32,612 nt of DNA from assembly GCA_021647315.1 (NCBI GenBank), contig JAKIUY010000050.1, positions 1 to 32,612 of the forward strand, given 5' to 3'. The notes under the pieces were generated by a model. That model did not search any database. It saw nothing but the letters and a program-made list of their open reading frames with translations, and was not told where the DNA came from. The DNA is from Victivallaceae bacterium. GTDB taxonomy: Bacteria > Verrucomicrobiota > Lentisphaeria > Victivallales > Victivallaceae. Both the position numbers and the translations under genes were made by a program. This document shows positions 1-6,916 of the stretch, piece after piece (within the stretch, counting starts at the first letter, position 1; each line of letters opens with the position of its first letter).

Positions 1-488
1 GGACAGCATAGTTTAAAACAGGGGGGTACTTTTGAGAAATTGAACAAAATTGAACAAAATTGAATGACTTGAATGGAAAAAATTGTTAAATCAGGTAGTT
101 TTTATAATTGTTAGGACAGGTGTGAGCTGCGCCATAACCTAACAATTGGGTAGTAAGCCTACGGCGTTTAAAAACTTTCACCACCGAGCATACCGAGTAC
201 ACAGAGCAGCAAAGCCGCAACCAAAAAGATTTTCAACCACGAAAAACACGAAAAAACTACAAATATTTAAGTTTTTGCTCCGCAAATACTTAAATGTCAT
301 ATTTCAGAAAAACATGCATAAAAAACAAGCAAATGATGGTTAGTAGTACAGGGAGTTTTTATTTCTAACAACCGTTGGTTAGATTTTTTGGCACAAAAAA
401 TATTACCAGCTCTTTTCTCTGTATACTCTGTACTCTCTGTGGTGAAAAACTTTTTCTTTTTAATCTTGTTTGAATCATGTTATCCTGT
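1..488. other. Non-coding region with a hairpin and dispersed repeats
   Basis: No convincing gene is seen. The stretch holds a short tandem repeat (TGAACAAAAT about twice at 41-60), a hairpin with perfect 10-bp arms at 106-115 and 138-147, and an inverted pair of a degenerate 30-bp repeat (177-206 and 417-446, about 80 percent alike) of the CACAGAG/ACAGAGTACAGAG kind. The hairpin lies beyond the 3' end of the minus-strand polysaccharide operon. The 65-codon frame at 146-343 runs through these repeats and is not believed. Confidence 0.6.
177..446. repeat. Inverted pair of degenerate 30-bp repeats
   Basis: The stretch 177-206 (TTCACCACCGAG at its left end) and the reverse complement of 417-446 agree at roughly 24 of 30 positions. 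They face each other across about 210 bp. The segment just inside the left arm (203-228) is nearly identical to 21676-21701 downstream of tsaB, so this is a dispersed intergenic family. Confidence 0.55.
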
Positions 489-1490
489 CTAATTTTCCAG
501 ATTTTTATAATACCACTCCGTTGCCTCTTTCAGTCCGTCACCAATGCTGTATTGTGGCTCATAGCCTAATAACTCACGGGCTTTATCAATGCTCGCTAAC
601 GAATGCGGTATATCCCCTGCCCTAACCGCACCATAGACCGGTTCAATACTGGCAATGAGCGGATCAAATAGTGTTAAGTTTTTCCGCAGTTCAGCATAAA
701 GTTCATTTAAGGTCGTTCGTTCGCCAAAAGCAACGTTATAAACGGTATTTATCGCTTCAGGTCTGTCCACCAAAGCTGCCAGTTGGTTTGCCTGAACTAC
801 ATTTTTAATATAGGTGAAGTCACGTGAATAAGCTCCGTCGCCATTAATCACCGGTGCTTCATGTTTCATCATACTGATGACAAACTTTGGAATGACGGCA
901 GCATAAGCACCGTAGGGATCCTGACGTTGACCAAAGACATTAAAATATCGCAAGCCAATTGTTTCCATACCATAGGTATCGGCAAATACTTTAGCATATA
1001 GTTCATTGACATATTTAGTAATAGCATAAGGCGAGAGCGGATTGCCGATTTTATCTTCGACTTTCGGCAAAGCTTTACTATCGCCATAAGTCGAAGAACT
1101 GGCGGCATAGACAAAACGTTTGACCTGGGTATCGCGTGCCGCCACTAGCATATTGACAAATCCGTCAATATTAACTTGAGTTGTAGTAATTGGATCTTTT
1201 ATTGAACGCGGCACTGATCCCAATGCTGCCTGATGCAATACATAATCAATCCCATCACAAGCTCTATTGCAGGTATCAAGATCACGAATATCACCTTCAA
1301 TCAAGCTGAAAGCTGAATTGGCTGTAAATGGAGCAATATTTTCACGTTCACCGGTAGCAAAGTTATCCAGGCAAACCACTTGATTCTCCTGCCCCAAGAG
1401 CTCTTCAACCAGATTAGAACCAATGAAACCAGCACCACCGGTAACGAGAACTCTACTATTTTCAATTTTTCTCATTTTATTATATTCCAT
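489..1490 (-). CDS. UDP-N-acetylglucosamine 4-epimerase-like SDR (WbpP/TviC family)
   Basis: This is an extended short-chain dehydrogenase that interconverts UDP-GlcNAc and UDP-GalNAc (or the uronic acid forms) in the cytoplasm, for surface polysaccharide synthesis. The Rossmann NAD motif GGAGFIG lies near residues 18-24. The segments [22 protein letters not shown] and YAITK (catalytic Tyr and Lys), and [12 protein letters not shown] are typical of the WbpP/TviC/WbgU branch. The length of 333 residues is normal. The ATG at 1475 (MRKIENS) is an equally good start, as neither has a strong ribosome binding site. It is the last gene of the minus-strand cluster and starts 10 bp after the nucleotidyltransferase gene ends. 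The family is clear; the exact substrate is inferred. Confidence 0.86.
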   Translation of the reverse strand: MEYNKMRKIENSRVLVTGGAGFIGSNLVEELLGQENQVVCLDNFATGERENIAPFTANSAFSLIEGDIRDLDTCNRACDGIDYVLHQAALGSVPRSIKDPITTTQVNIDGFVNMLVAARDTQVKRFVYAASSSTYGDSKALPKVEDKIGNPLSPYAITKYVNELYAKVFADTYGMETIGLRYFNVFGQRQDPYGAYAAVIPKFVISMMKHEAPVINGDGAYSRDFTYIKNVVQANQLAALVDRPEAINTVYNVAFGERTTLNELYAELRKNLTLFDPLIASIEPVYGAVRAGDIPHSLASIDKARELLGYEPQYSIGDGLKEATEWYYKNLEN

Positions 1491-1500
1491 TTTATATCCA

Positions 1501-2250
1501 TTAATGTTCAGGGAAAATCATGGCTAAACGTTTTGTCATAAATAAATGCAATTTTGCCTGAGTATTTTGCTCTAAGTTTGGGAATAGAGATCGAGCTGGA
1601 ATATTTAATTCACCCAAAACGTTATAGCCGTTAGTAGATGTGATAACCGTTATAAGAGATTCAAGTATTTTAATCATTTCCCGTTCTTTTATTTTACCAT
1701 TAACTACAGTTGAGTAAATATCTGTAAGATATGCAGGCATCAATTTAGTAAGAATTTCTATATGATGTTTATCTTGCCGCTCATCTTGAGATAAATCAGC
1801 TACATTAGCAATCTTAGCTTGCAATAAGACGATGGGATTAGGAACCCGAACAGATATATTATCTTTTCCAATCTGAATAGTATACGCTCGTTTAGTAAGA
1901 TCTTCATTTTTAACGCCATACACATATTTTAAAACTTCAACTAATAGTGGCTGCCCATCTCTGCTCTTAGCAAAGATTGCTCCAACCATGTTAGTATGCG
2001 ACCGCTTTGAAAAAAAACAGGGTTCAACCCCTATATTTCTAGCCATATCGGCAAGAGTTGTATTATCTCCAAGTATATCTATATCCCGTGAAACAAACGG
2101 TTCCAATTCTGCCGTATATTTGTAATAATAGAGCGCCCAAAGATTGACAGCCTGACCACCAACGATAAAAAGTGGATAGTCACTAATTAACAATGAAGCA
2201 AACTCATTTGGCGATCTTGGCAAATTGCTCTGATGTTCATTTTGTGCCAT
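1501..2250 (-). CDS. Nucleotidyltransferase-fold protein, possible toxin of a two-gene module
   Basis: A 249-residue soluble protein. The N-terminal third reads as a minimal nucleotidyltransferase fold: a [12 protein letters not shown] helix-loop (the G-G-x-A motif, about residues 29-40) and an SRDIDILGD strand carrying the paired acidic residues expected to bind metal. The later stretch [20 protein letters not shown] followed by KHHIEIL resembles AbiEii-like and related proteins, where a conserved Lys sits after the substrate pocket. It follows the RHH-like gene after 6 bp, so the two are probably co-translated. In this broad family the partners are often toxin-antitoxin pairs, but activity cannot be read from sequence. 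It has no evident link to sugar metabolism, which suggests that the pair was inserted into the operon. Confidence 0.68.
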   Translation of the reverse strand: MAQNEHQSNLPRSPNEFASLLISDYPLFIVGGQAVNLWALYYYKYTAELEPFVSRDIDILGDNTTLADMARNIGVEPCFFSKRSHTNMVGAIFAKSRDGQPLLVEVLKYVYGVKNEDLTKRAYTIQIGKDNISVRVPNPIVLLQAKIANVADLSQDERQDKHHIEILTKLMPAYLTDIYSTVVNGKIKEREMIKILESLITVITSTNGYNVLGELNIPARSLFPNLEQNTQAKLHLFMTKRLAMIFPEH

Positions 2251-2256
2251 AACTAG

Positions 2257-2634
2257 CTATTCCAACTCTAAAATGCGCAAATTACAACGAGGTGAAACAA
2301 CAGAATTTCGCTCCTCTATTGCTTTTGAATCATCTAAATTCAAATCTAAAATAACTTGGTCAAATTCACGTTGTTGCCGTTTTAGGCGTATGATCTGTCT
2401 GGGTGTATCAATACGTAGTGGTGGCACTGGTGCATAACGCATAACGATAGACCTTAACCGTTTTTTATTTGACATACTATCAGCATGCTTTCTGATCACT
2501 TCACGTATCGCTTGACGCATTAACGTCATCACACTAATACCATCTTTACCGGCAATCTCTTCTAGAGCAGCAATAACCGCAACATGTTCAGCAAGACTTT
2601 TACGCCTTTTTGTTGTAGCAAGTTGATTCGACAT
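2257..2634 (-). CDS. Small RHH-like DNA-binding protein, possible antitoxin/autorepressor
   Basis: A 125-residue basic protein that I do not recognise as a named family. Residues 10-50 (KSLAEHVAVIAALEEIAG then ISVMTLMRQAIREVIRKHA) look like a ribbon-helix-helix unit, with a second helix resembling the S-x-x-x-L-x-R-x-A-I-R-E form of small repressors and antitoxins. The C-terminal half is charged and could contact the partner. The start is supported by AAAGGTGAG eight or so bases before the ATG. A consensus-like promoter and a perfect palindrome lie immediately upstream, which fits autoregulation. The nucleotidyltransferase gene follows after 6 bp. Function is inferred from arrangement, not homology. 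Confidence 0.6.
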   Translation of the reverse strand: MSNQLATTKRRKSLAEHVAVIAALEEIAGKDGISVMTLMRQAIREVIRKHADSMSNKKRLRSIVMRYAPVPPLRIDTPRQIIRLKRQQREFDQVILDLNLDDSKAIEERNSVVSPRCNLRILELE

Positions 2635-2653
2635 ATCTCACCTTTATCCTGTT

Positions 2654-2668
2654 AGGTTGATTCAACCT
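2654..2668. promoter_or_regulatory. Perfect palindrome, candidate operator of the RHH-NTase pair
   Basis: AGGTTGA-T-TCAACCT is a 15-bp palindrome with perfect 7-bp arms. It ends about 20 bp before the start codon at 2634 and lies just downstream of the predicted transcription start. That position would let a small homodimeric repressor block transcription. Binding by the RHH-like protein is an inference. Confidence 0.5.
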
Positions 2669-2680
2669 TTTAATTACTGT

Positions 2681-2708
2681 AAGATAATTCATTTTATTAA
2701 ATTGTCAA
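2681..2708 (-). promoter_or_regulatory. Sigma-70-like promoter of the RHH-NTase pair
   Basis: On the minus strand a perfect -35 TTGACA (2703-2708) is followed by a 16-bp spacer and TATCTT (2681-2686). Transcription would start near 2674, within the gap after fcl. This gives the pair its own promoter inside a larger minus-strand operon. Confidence 0.5.
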
Positions 2709-2739
2709 ATTGCAGGCAGCAACAAAGAGTCAAAACTGG

Positions 2740-3666
2740 CTAATCTAAAGAACGAAACTCTTCGATAGTACGTTTAATGCCCTGCTCTAAAGTAATTTGA
2801 GGTTTCCACCCTAATTCCGTCGCTCTTGAACTATCCATCAATTTTCGATACATCCCATCAGCTTTAGATCTGTCCCAAGCTATTTCACCATTATAACCTG
2901 CACTCCGAGCAATCTTTTCAGCCAACTGCTTAATTGTGATATCACTTCCATAGCCAATATTCATCACATGAGGGTCATTATGTTCACGCATAAAAAAGTA
3001 AACTGCGTTTGCCACATCATCAACATGGAGAAATTCACGTAATGGAGCTCCACTTCCCCAAAGCGTAACTTTAGCAATCCTGTTTTCGGAAGCATCAACA
3101 AAACGACGAATAAAAGCGGGAAAAACATGACTATGCTCAGGATGATAATTATCATTAGTACCATAAAGGTTGCATGGCATCAGACTAATGGTGTTAAACC
3201 CATACTGTTCAGATAGATAGAGGCAAAGTTTGTAACCGGCAATTTTTGCTAAAGCATAACCTTCATTGGTTGGTTCAAGCGAACCGGTTAAAAGGTTGTC
3301 CTCTTTTATTGGTTGCGGAGCCTGAGCCGGGTAAATGCAGCTACTCCCCAAAAAACAAAGTTTTTTTACCTTATGCAAATATGATTGCTGAATAACATTA
3401 TTCTGAATCTGCAAGTTTTCCAGTAAAAATTCTGCTTTACAATCACTATTTGCTTTAATGCCACCAACTTTCGCAGAAGCCAAAATGACATAATCAGGCA
3501 GTTCTGTAGTGAAAAAATCTTTAACCGCTGCCTGATTGCAAAGATCAAGTTGAGCCCGAGTTCGAGAAATGATATTAGTATAGCCTTCTCGTTCAAATTT
3601 GCGGACGACCGCACTGCCGACCATTCCACGATGGCCGGCCACATATATTTTAGCATCTTTATTCAT
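2740..3666 (-). CDS. fcl: GDP-L-fucose synthase
   Basis: It converts GDP-4-keto-6-deoxy-D-mannose to GDP-L-fucose by epimerisation and NADPH reduction, the second step after Gmd, in the cytoplasm. The N-terminal Rossmann motif is AGHRGMVG at about residues 10-17. FLGSSCIYP holds the catalytic Ser and a conserved Cys, YALAK holds the catalytic Tyr and Lys, and MPCNLYGTNDNYHPEHSHVFPA is the family hallmark around the active site. The 308-residue length matches the family. The start has AAGGA six bases upstream and overlaps the end of the broken GxxExxY frame by 8 nt. With gmd it forms a complete GDP-fucose pathway. Confidence 0.95.
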   Translation of the reverse strand: MNKDAKIYVAGHRGMVGSAVVRKFEREGYTNIISRTRAQLDLCNQAAVKDFFTTELPDYVILASAKVGGIKANSDCKAEFLLENLQIQNNVIQQSYLHKVKKLCFLGSSCIYPAQAPQPIKEDNLLTGSLEPTNEGYALAKIAGYKLCLYLSEQYGFNTISLMPCNLYGTNDNYHPEHSHVFPAFIRRFVDASENRIAKVTLWGSGAPLREFLHVDDVANAVYFFMREHNDPHVMNIGYGSDITIKQLAEKIARSAGYNGEIAWDRSKADGMYRKLMDSSRATELGWKPQITLEQGIKRTIEEFRSLD

Positions 3667-4064
3667 AACTATTCCTTATCACACTAAGCCACAAAGTTTT
3701 TAAATTTATTGTTCCATTTATTACACGACTAATGCCGTCTTTCATTAGACTCTCGCCAAAATTTAATAACAACCCTAACTTTAATTCTGTTAGCCGCAGA
3801 TAAGTTAATACCTGTTTTTTATGGACTTTTGCAATTGCTTCCAACGATTTAAGTTCAAGGATAACTTTATTTTCAATAATAATATCAGTCCTAAAGCCTT
3901 CATCAAAAACAATACCTTTATACTCTATTGGGATTGAAACTTGTCGTTTAACTTTTAATCCTGTTTTTTCTAATTCATGAGCAAGTAAATACTTCATAAA
4001 CACTTTCAAATAACCCCGGACCTAAGTCTCGATCAACTATCTTACTTATTTCATTTCCATTCAT
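3659..4064 (-). pseudogene. GxxExxY family gene broken by a frameshift
   Basis: The C-terminal 110 residues (YLLAHELEKTGLKVKRQ, then ILELKSLEAIAKVHKKQV, then LGLLLNFG) belong to the GxxExxY protein family, whose fold is thought to be PD-(D/E)XK-like. The diagnostic motif is not in this frame. Reading from an ATG at 4064-4062 in another frame gives NEISKIV, then GPGLFESVYE, which contains G-L-F-E-S-V-Y, and then hits a stop in frame near 3975. The two halves join only by a frameshift near 3990. The segment normally lying between NEISKIV and LGPGL also appears shortened by about ten residues. The gene lies between gmd and fcl, flanked by CACAGAG-type repeats. It is most likely inactive; a sequencing error could explain the frameshift but not the missing residues. 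Confidence 0.75.
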
Positions 4065-4070
4065 AATATT

Positions 4071-4178
4071 TCATTTTTTCTTTGTGTCTCTGTGCCTTTG
4101 TGTGAGGATTACTAAAACCCTAGCTCATTTTTTCTTTGTGTCTCTGTGCCTTTGTGTGAGGATTATTAAAAGCCTAGT
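4071..4178. repeat. 54-bp tandem duplication including the end of gmd
   Basis: Positions 4071-4124 and 4125-4178 are direct copies with about three mismatches. The second copy carries the last codons and stop of gmd (E-L-G-F-stop on the minus strand). The first copy still encodes E-L-G-F-stop with only synonymous differences. The rest of the unit is a CACAAAGGCACAGAGACAC-type intergenic repeat. Confidence 0.85.
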
Positions 4179-5218
4179 TCGTAATTAGGATTATCCAATA
4201 GTCTGATATCACCTGCTGTCATTATTTTCACCAATTCATCAAACTTGACTTCCGGCACCCAGCCCAATTTTTCCTTGGCTTTAGTGGGATCCCCCAATAA
4301 CTGTTCAACTTCAGTCGGGCGATAATATCTCGGATCTATCTGTACTACAGTATTGCCGGTAGTAGTGTCAATGCCAATTTCATCTTCACCTTTGCCTTGC
4401 CAGGCTATTGTTCTATCAACACAGGCAAATGAGCGTTCAATAAATTCACGGACTGTATGCATTTCGCCAGTCGCAGCCACAAAATCATCCGGTTGCTCCT
4501 GCTGCAACATCATCCACATCATATTGACGTAATCAGGTGCGTATCCCCAGTCACGCAACGCATCAATATTTCCCATATAGAAACAATTCTGCAAACCTCG
4601 ATCAATTCTAGCTACTGCCATGGTTATTTTGCGGGTAACAAAGGTTTCTCCGCGCCGTGACGATTCATGGTTGAACAGGATGCCGTTACTGGCGTGCATA
4701 TTATACGCTTCACGGTAGTTTTTAACCATCCAGTAACCATACTGTTTTGCCACACCATAAGGCGAACGAGGATAGAATGGGGTAGTTTCACTCTGAGGGA
4801 CTTCAATTACTTTACCGAACAACTCAGATGTTGATGCCTGATAAAAACGAGTATTGATTCCAGTATCACGAATAGCATCAAGCAGACGCAGTACACCTAG
4901 AGCATCAACATCAGCAGTATATTCAGGCACTTCGAATGAAACCTGGACATGCGACTGTGCCCCAAGGTTATAGATTTCATGCGGCACAATTTTTTCAATC
5001 AACCGATTAAGATTACTTGAATCGGTCAAATCTCCGTAATGCAGGAAAAAATTAACATTGGCCTCATGCTGATCTTTATAGAGATGATCAATACGGCTGG
5101 TATTAAAAGAGCTGGCGCGCCGAATAATGCCATGCACTTCATAACCTTTACTTAATAGCAATTCTGCTAAGTAAGATCCATCCTGGCCGGTAATTCCGGT
5201 AATCAAAGCTTTTTTCAT
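4166..5218 (-). CDS. gmd: GDP-mannose 4,6-dehydratase
   Basis: It removes water from GDP-D-mannose to give GDP-4-keto-6-deoxy-D-mannose, the entry step to GDP-fucose. From the chosen start the protein is 350 residues and opens [21 protein letters not shown], with the NAD motif [12 protein letters not shown]. Other hallmarks are [18 protein letters not shown], the catalytic T and E in [28 protein letters not shown] with the catalytic Tyr and Lys, and [17 protein letters not shown]. The frame is open to an ATG at 5245, but AAAGGAA lies six bases before the ATG at 5218, so that start is preferred. It heads the intact part of the locus, upstream of fcl on the same strand. Its 3' end lies inside the 54-bp duplication. 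Confidence 0.96.
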   Translation of the reverse strand: MKKALITGITGQDGSYLAELLLSKGYEVHGIIRRASSFNTSRIDHLYKDQHEANVNFFLHYGDLTDSSNLNRLIEKIVPHEIYNLGAQSHVQVSFEVPEYTADVDALGVLRLLDAIRDTGINTRFYQASTSELFGKVIEVPQSETTPFYPRSPYGVAKQYGYWMVKNYREAYNMHASNGILFNHESSRRGETFVTRKITMAVARIDRGLQNCFYMGNIDALRDWGYAPDYVNMMWMMLQQEQPDDFVAATGEMHTVREFIERSFACVDRTIAWQGKGEDEIGIDTTTGNTVVQIDPRYYRPTEVEQLLGDPTKAKEKLGWVPEVKFDELVKIMTAGDIRLLDNPNYELGF

Positions 5219-5263
5219 AAAAATTCCTTTGGTTTTGTTAACCACTAATCAACTCTGTATTTA

Positions 5264-5766
5264 TCAGCGTTTTAATAAACACTCTGTTGCTTCAGCCATC
5301 GTCGCAAATTCATAATTGCTGCAAATCCATTCTAACTTTTTCATCGTTGATTTTAAATTAACATAACACTTAAAACGCCTGATAAATGGTAATGCTAATC
5401 GAGGATGCACAGGGTCTACCTCTCTAGGATGAATATAAACTATTAGTGGCCGCCCATCATTTTTCAATTGCTTTATGCCCCATTTTATCATAGATAACGG
5501 AGCAAGTCGCAAATAACCTCCACCAAAAAAACTAACCCGCTTCCCGAGAATTTCAATCATTGATTGTGGAAATTCTAACAAGTCGCCGGACTTTGTGCCA
5601 AAAAGGTTGCCTGGGTTTTCGTTGCATCAAGCATTGCCAATAAATCATTAAGCGGTTTTTGAAAATAGATATCCTGTTCAGCCCATTGGTCAATCAAAGG
5701 GGCTTGGACACAATCGAGAATATTAAACCAATCCTCAACATCTACAGAGAAGCAATTATTACTCAT
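5264..5766 (-). pseudogene. Polysaccharide deacetylase with internal deletion
   Basis: The N-terminal piece (5575-5766) reads CFSVDVEDWFNILD and later KTQATFL, matching the NodB-like start of XrtA/PEP-CTERM-associated deacetylases, including the metal-binding Asp region. The C-terminal piece (5264-5595 in another frame) reads DLLEFPQSMIEILG, then FFGGGYLRLAPLSMIKWGI and YIHPREVDP, the DUF3473-type end. About 110-120 residues that should lie between are missing, and the two frames meet out of register near 5580. The intact enzyme would remove acetyl groups from an exported polysaccharide. Catalytic His residues are lost, so the product is almost certainly inactive. It starts 4 bp after the formyltransferase remnant. 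Confidence 0.8.
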
Positions 5767-5770
5767 TCTA

Positions 5771-6535
5771 TTAGAAGAACCTTCTATCAGCTTTTAAAAA
5801 ATCTTTTTTATCTTGAGCTGTCGGAAAAGAAAAATAAGTGGCATCAATTTCTAAGTTCGGCCTGTATTGAGCTGTACCATTTTTTATTTGTTTAACAGCT
5901 TCAACTAAAGCTTCCGCCCCAGCTAATTTAGTTTTTTTACCATGGAATCCCAAGTGTCTTCTGATGATATAGACACCTTCTGCTGAAGGATAATATCACC
6001 ATCATCTAATCTTTCATCTAAAACATGCACCGTTGCAGCCCCTTCTGTCTCATTATTTTTAAGCATCCAGAAAGCAGGCATCAAGCCACGATACTTTGGC
6101 AAGGGAGCCCCATGAACATTAATACAACCATTAACAAAACGCTCCCGGAGTTTTTTTCTAATAATCTGCGGACAACTGATAGATACAAACAAATCTGGTT
6201 GATAATCATCAAGAATAGAGTCAAATTGACTGCTTTTTAATTTTTGTACTGCATAAAAAGGTATATTGAAAGCATTAGCAACTTGTTTTATTGAATAGAA
6301 AGGACCTGCAATCTGTGGTTTTAATATTTTGTCTTTCAGCTTTGCTACGTTCGCCAGCCCATTATAAATGTGTCTTTTATCCCAAACAGCCAGAAATGCT
6401 TTAAAAAGCCTTTAATAGCCCCACCATGAGTACTCATGGCAGGCAACGAAACAATCGCAACAATATCTGCCTTTAATTCTTCGCAAACATGAGCAAACGC
6501 CTTAGTCTGTACTGCGGATCATATACCCCAATAAA
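5771..6535 (-). pseudogene. Formyltransferase-fold gene with several frameshifts
   Basis: Three or four frames must be joined to read the protein. In order they show YDPQYRLRRLLMFA, then LKADIVAIVSLPAMSTHGG, then NGLANVAKLKDKI through YQPDLFVSISCPQIIRKKL, then INVHGAPLPKYRGLMPAFW and DDGDIILQQKV, the core of the methionyl-tRNA formyltransferase-like fold (compare N-x-H-x-x-x-L-P-x-Y-R-G). The last break is in a run of seven A on the coding strand near 5940, after which KTKLAGAEALVEAVKQIKNG continues to the stop at 5771. Such proteins usually formylate or acylate amino sugars in polysaccharide loci. No proper start is visible, so the 5' end is truncated. This is a decayed gene rather than a programmed frameshift. 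Confidence 0.78.
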
Positions 6536-6916
6536 CTATGGGCTTTGGATATATCGGCTTGAAAATGTGGAACGTCCCTACCCCTTACATGACCACATTG
6601 TCACGCTACGCTCGAGTAGCGTAGTATAGCAGGATAAAAGCTAATCAACAATCATTAATTCTGGCGCACTCCGCCCCATCACTTAGGCTTAGTAAAAACA
6701 ATAATATGCCTGAAAAAATTTCCACAAATCAAATACAACAAAACATCAAACATATGAGTATAGCACAAAAAACGGGTCATTTCCAGCATGTTCCAGCATG
6801 TTCCAGCATTCCCCCTGCTTATATCCATCTTTATTTAGACTGTGCCACCACTATAAATTTTTTCTTTTTTTTACAGGTGAGATTGCAAGTTTGAATTTTA
6901 AACAGTAAATTTAGCT
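6536..6916. other. Divergent intergenic region with hairpin and 10-bp tandem repeat
   Basis: This spacer lies between the minus-strand polysaccharide remnants and the plus-strand membrane protein gene. It contains a hairpin with 7-bp arms ACGCTAC/GTAGCGT (6603-6609 and 6616-6622, loop 6610-6615) and three direct copies of TTCCAGCATK at 6781-6810. No clear promoter could be chosen for either side. The short frame at 6706-6894 has no family resemblance. Confidence 0.55.
6781..6810. repeat. Three tandem copies of a 10-bp unit
   Basis: TTCCAGCATG, TTCCAGCATG and TTCCAGCATT lie head to tail about 105 bp before the next gene. There are no spacers, so it is not a CRISPR array. It may be replication slippage or a repeated binding site. 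Confidence 0.8.

Noticed and set aside
146..343. A 65-codon plus-strand frame near the left edge
   Set aside because: It runs through dispersed repeats, has biased low-complexity codons (many Lys, Asn) and no ribosome binding site or family resemblance.
5935..5960. Programmed -1 frameshift at a run of seven A in the formyltransferase gene
   Set aside because: The frame does fit a -1 slip, but two or more other frameshifts and a missing start show that the gene is decayed.
6781..6810. Possible CRISPR-like repeat
   Set aside because: The 10-bp units are directly adjacent with no spacers and no cas gene is present.
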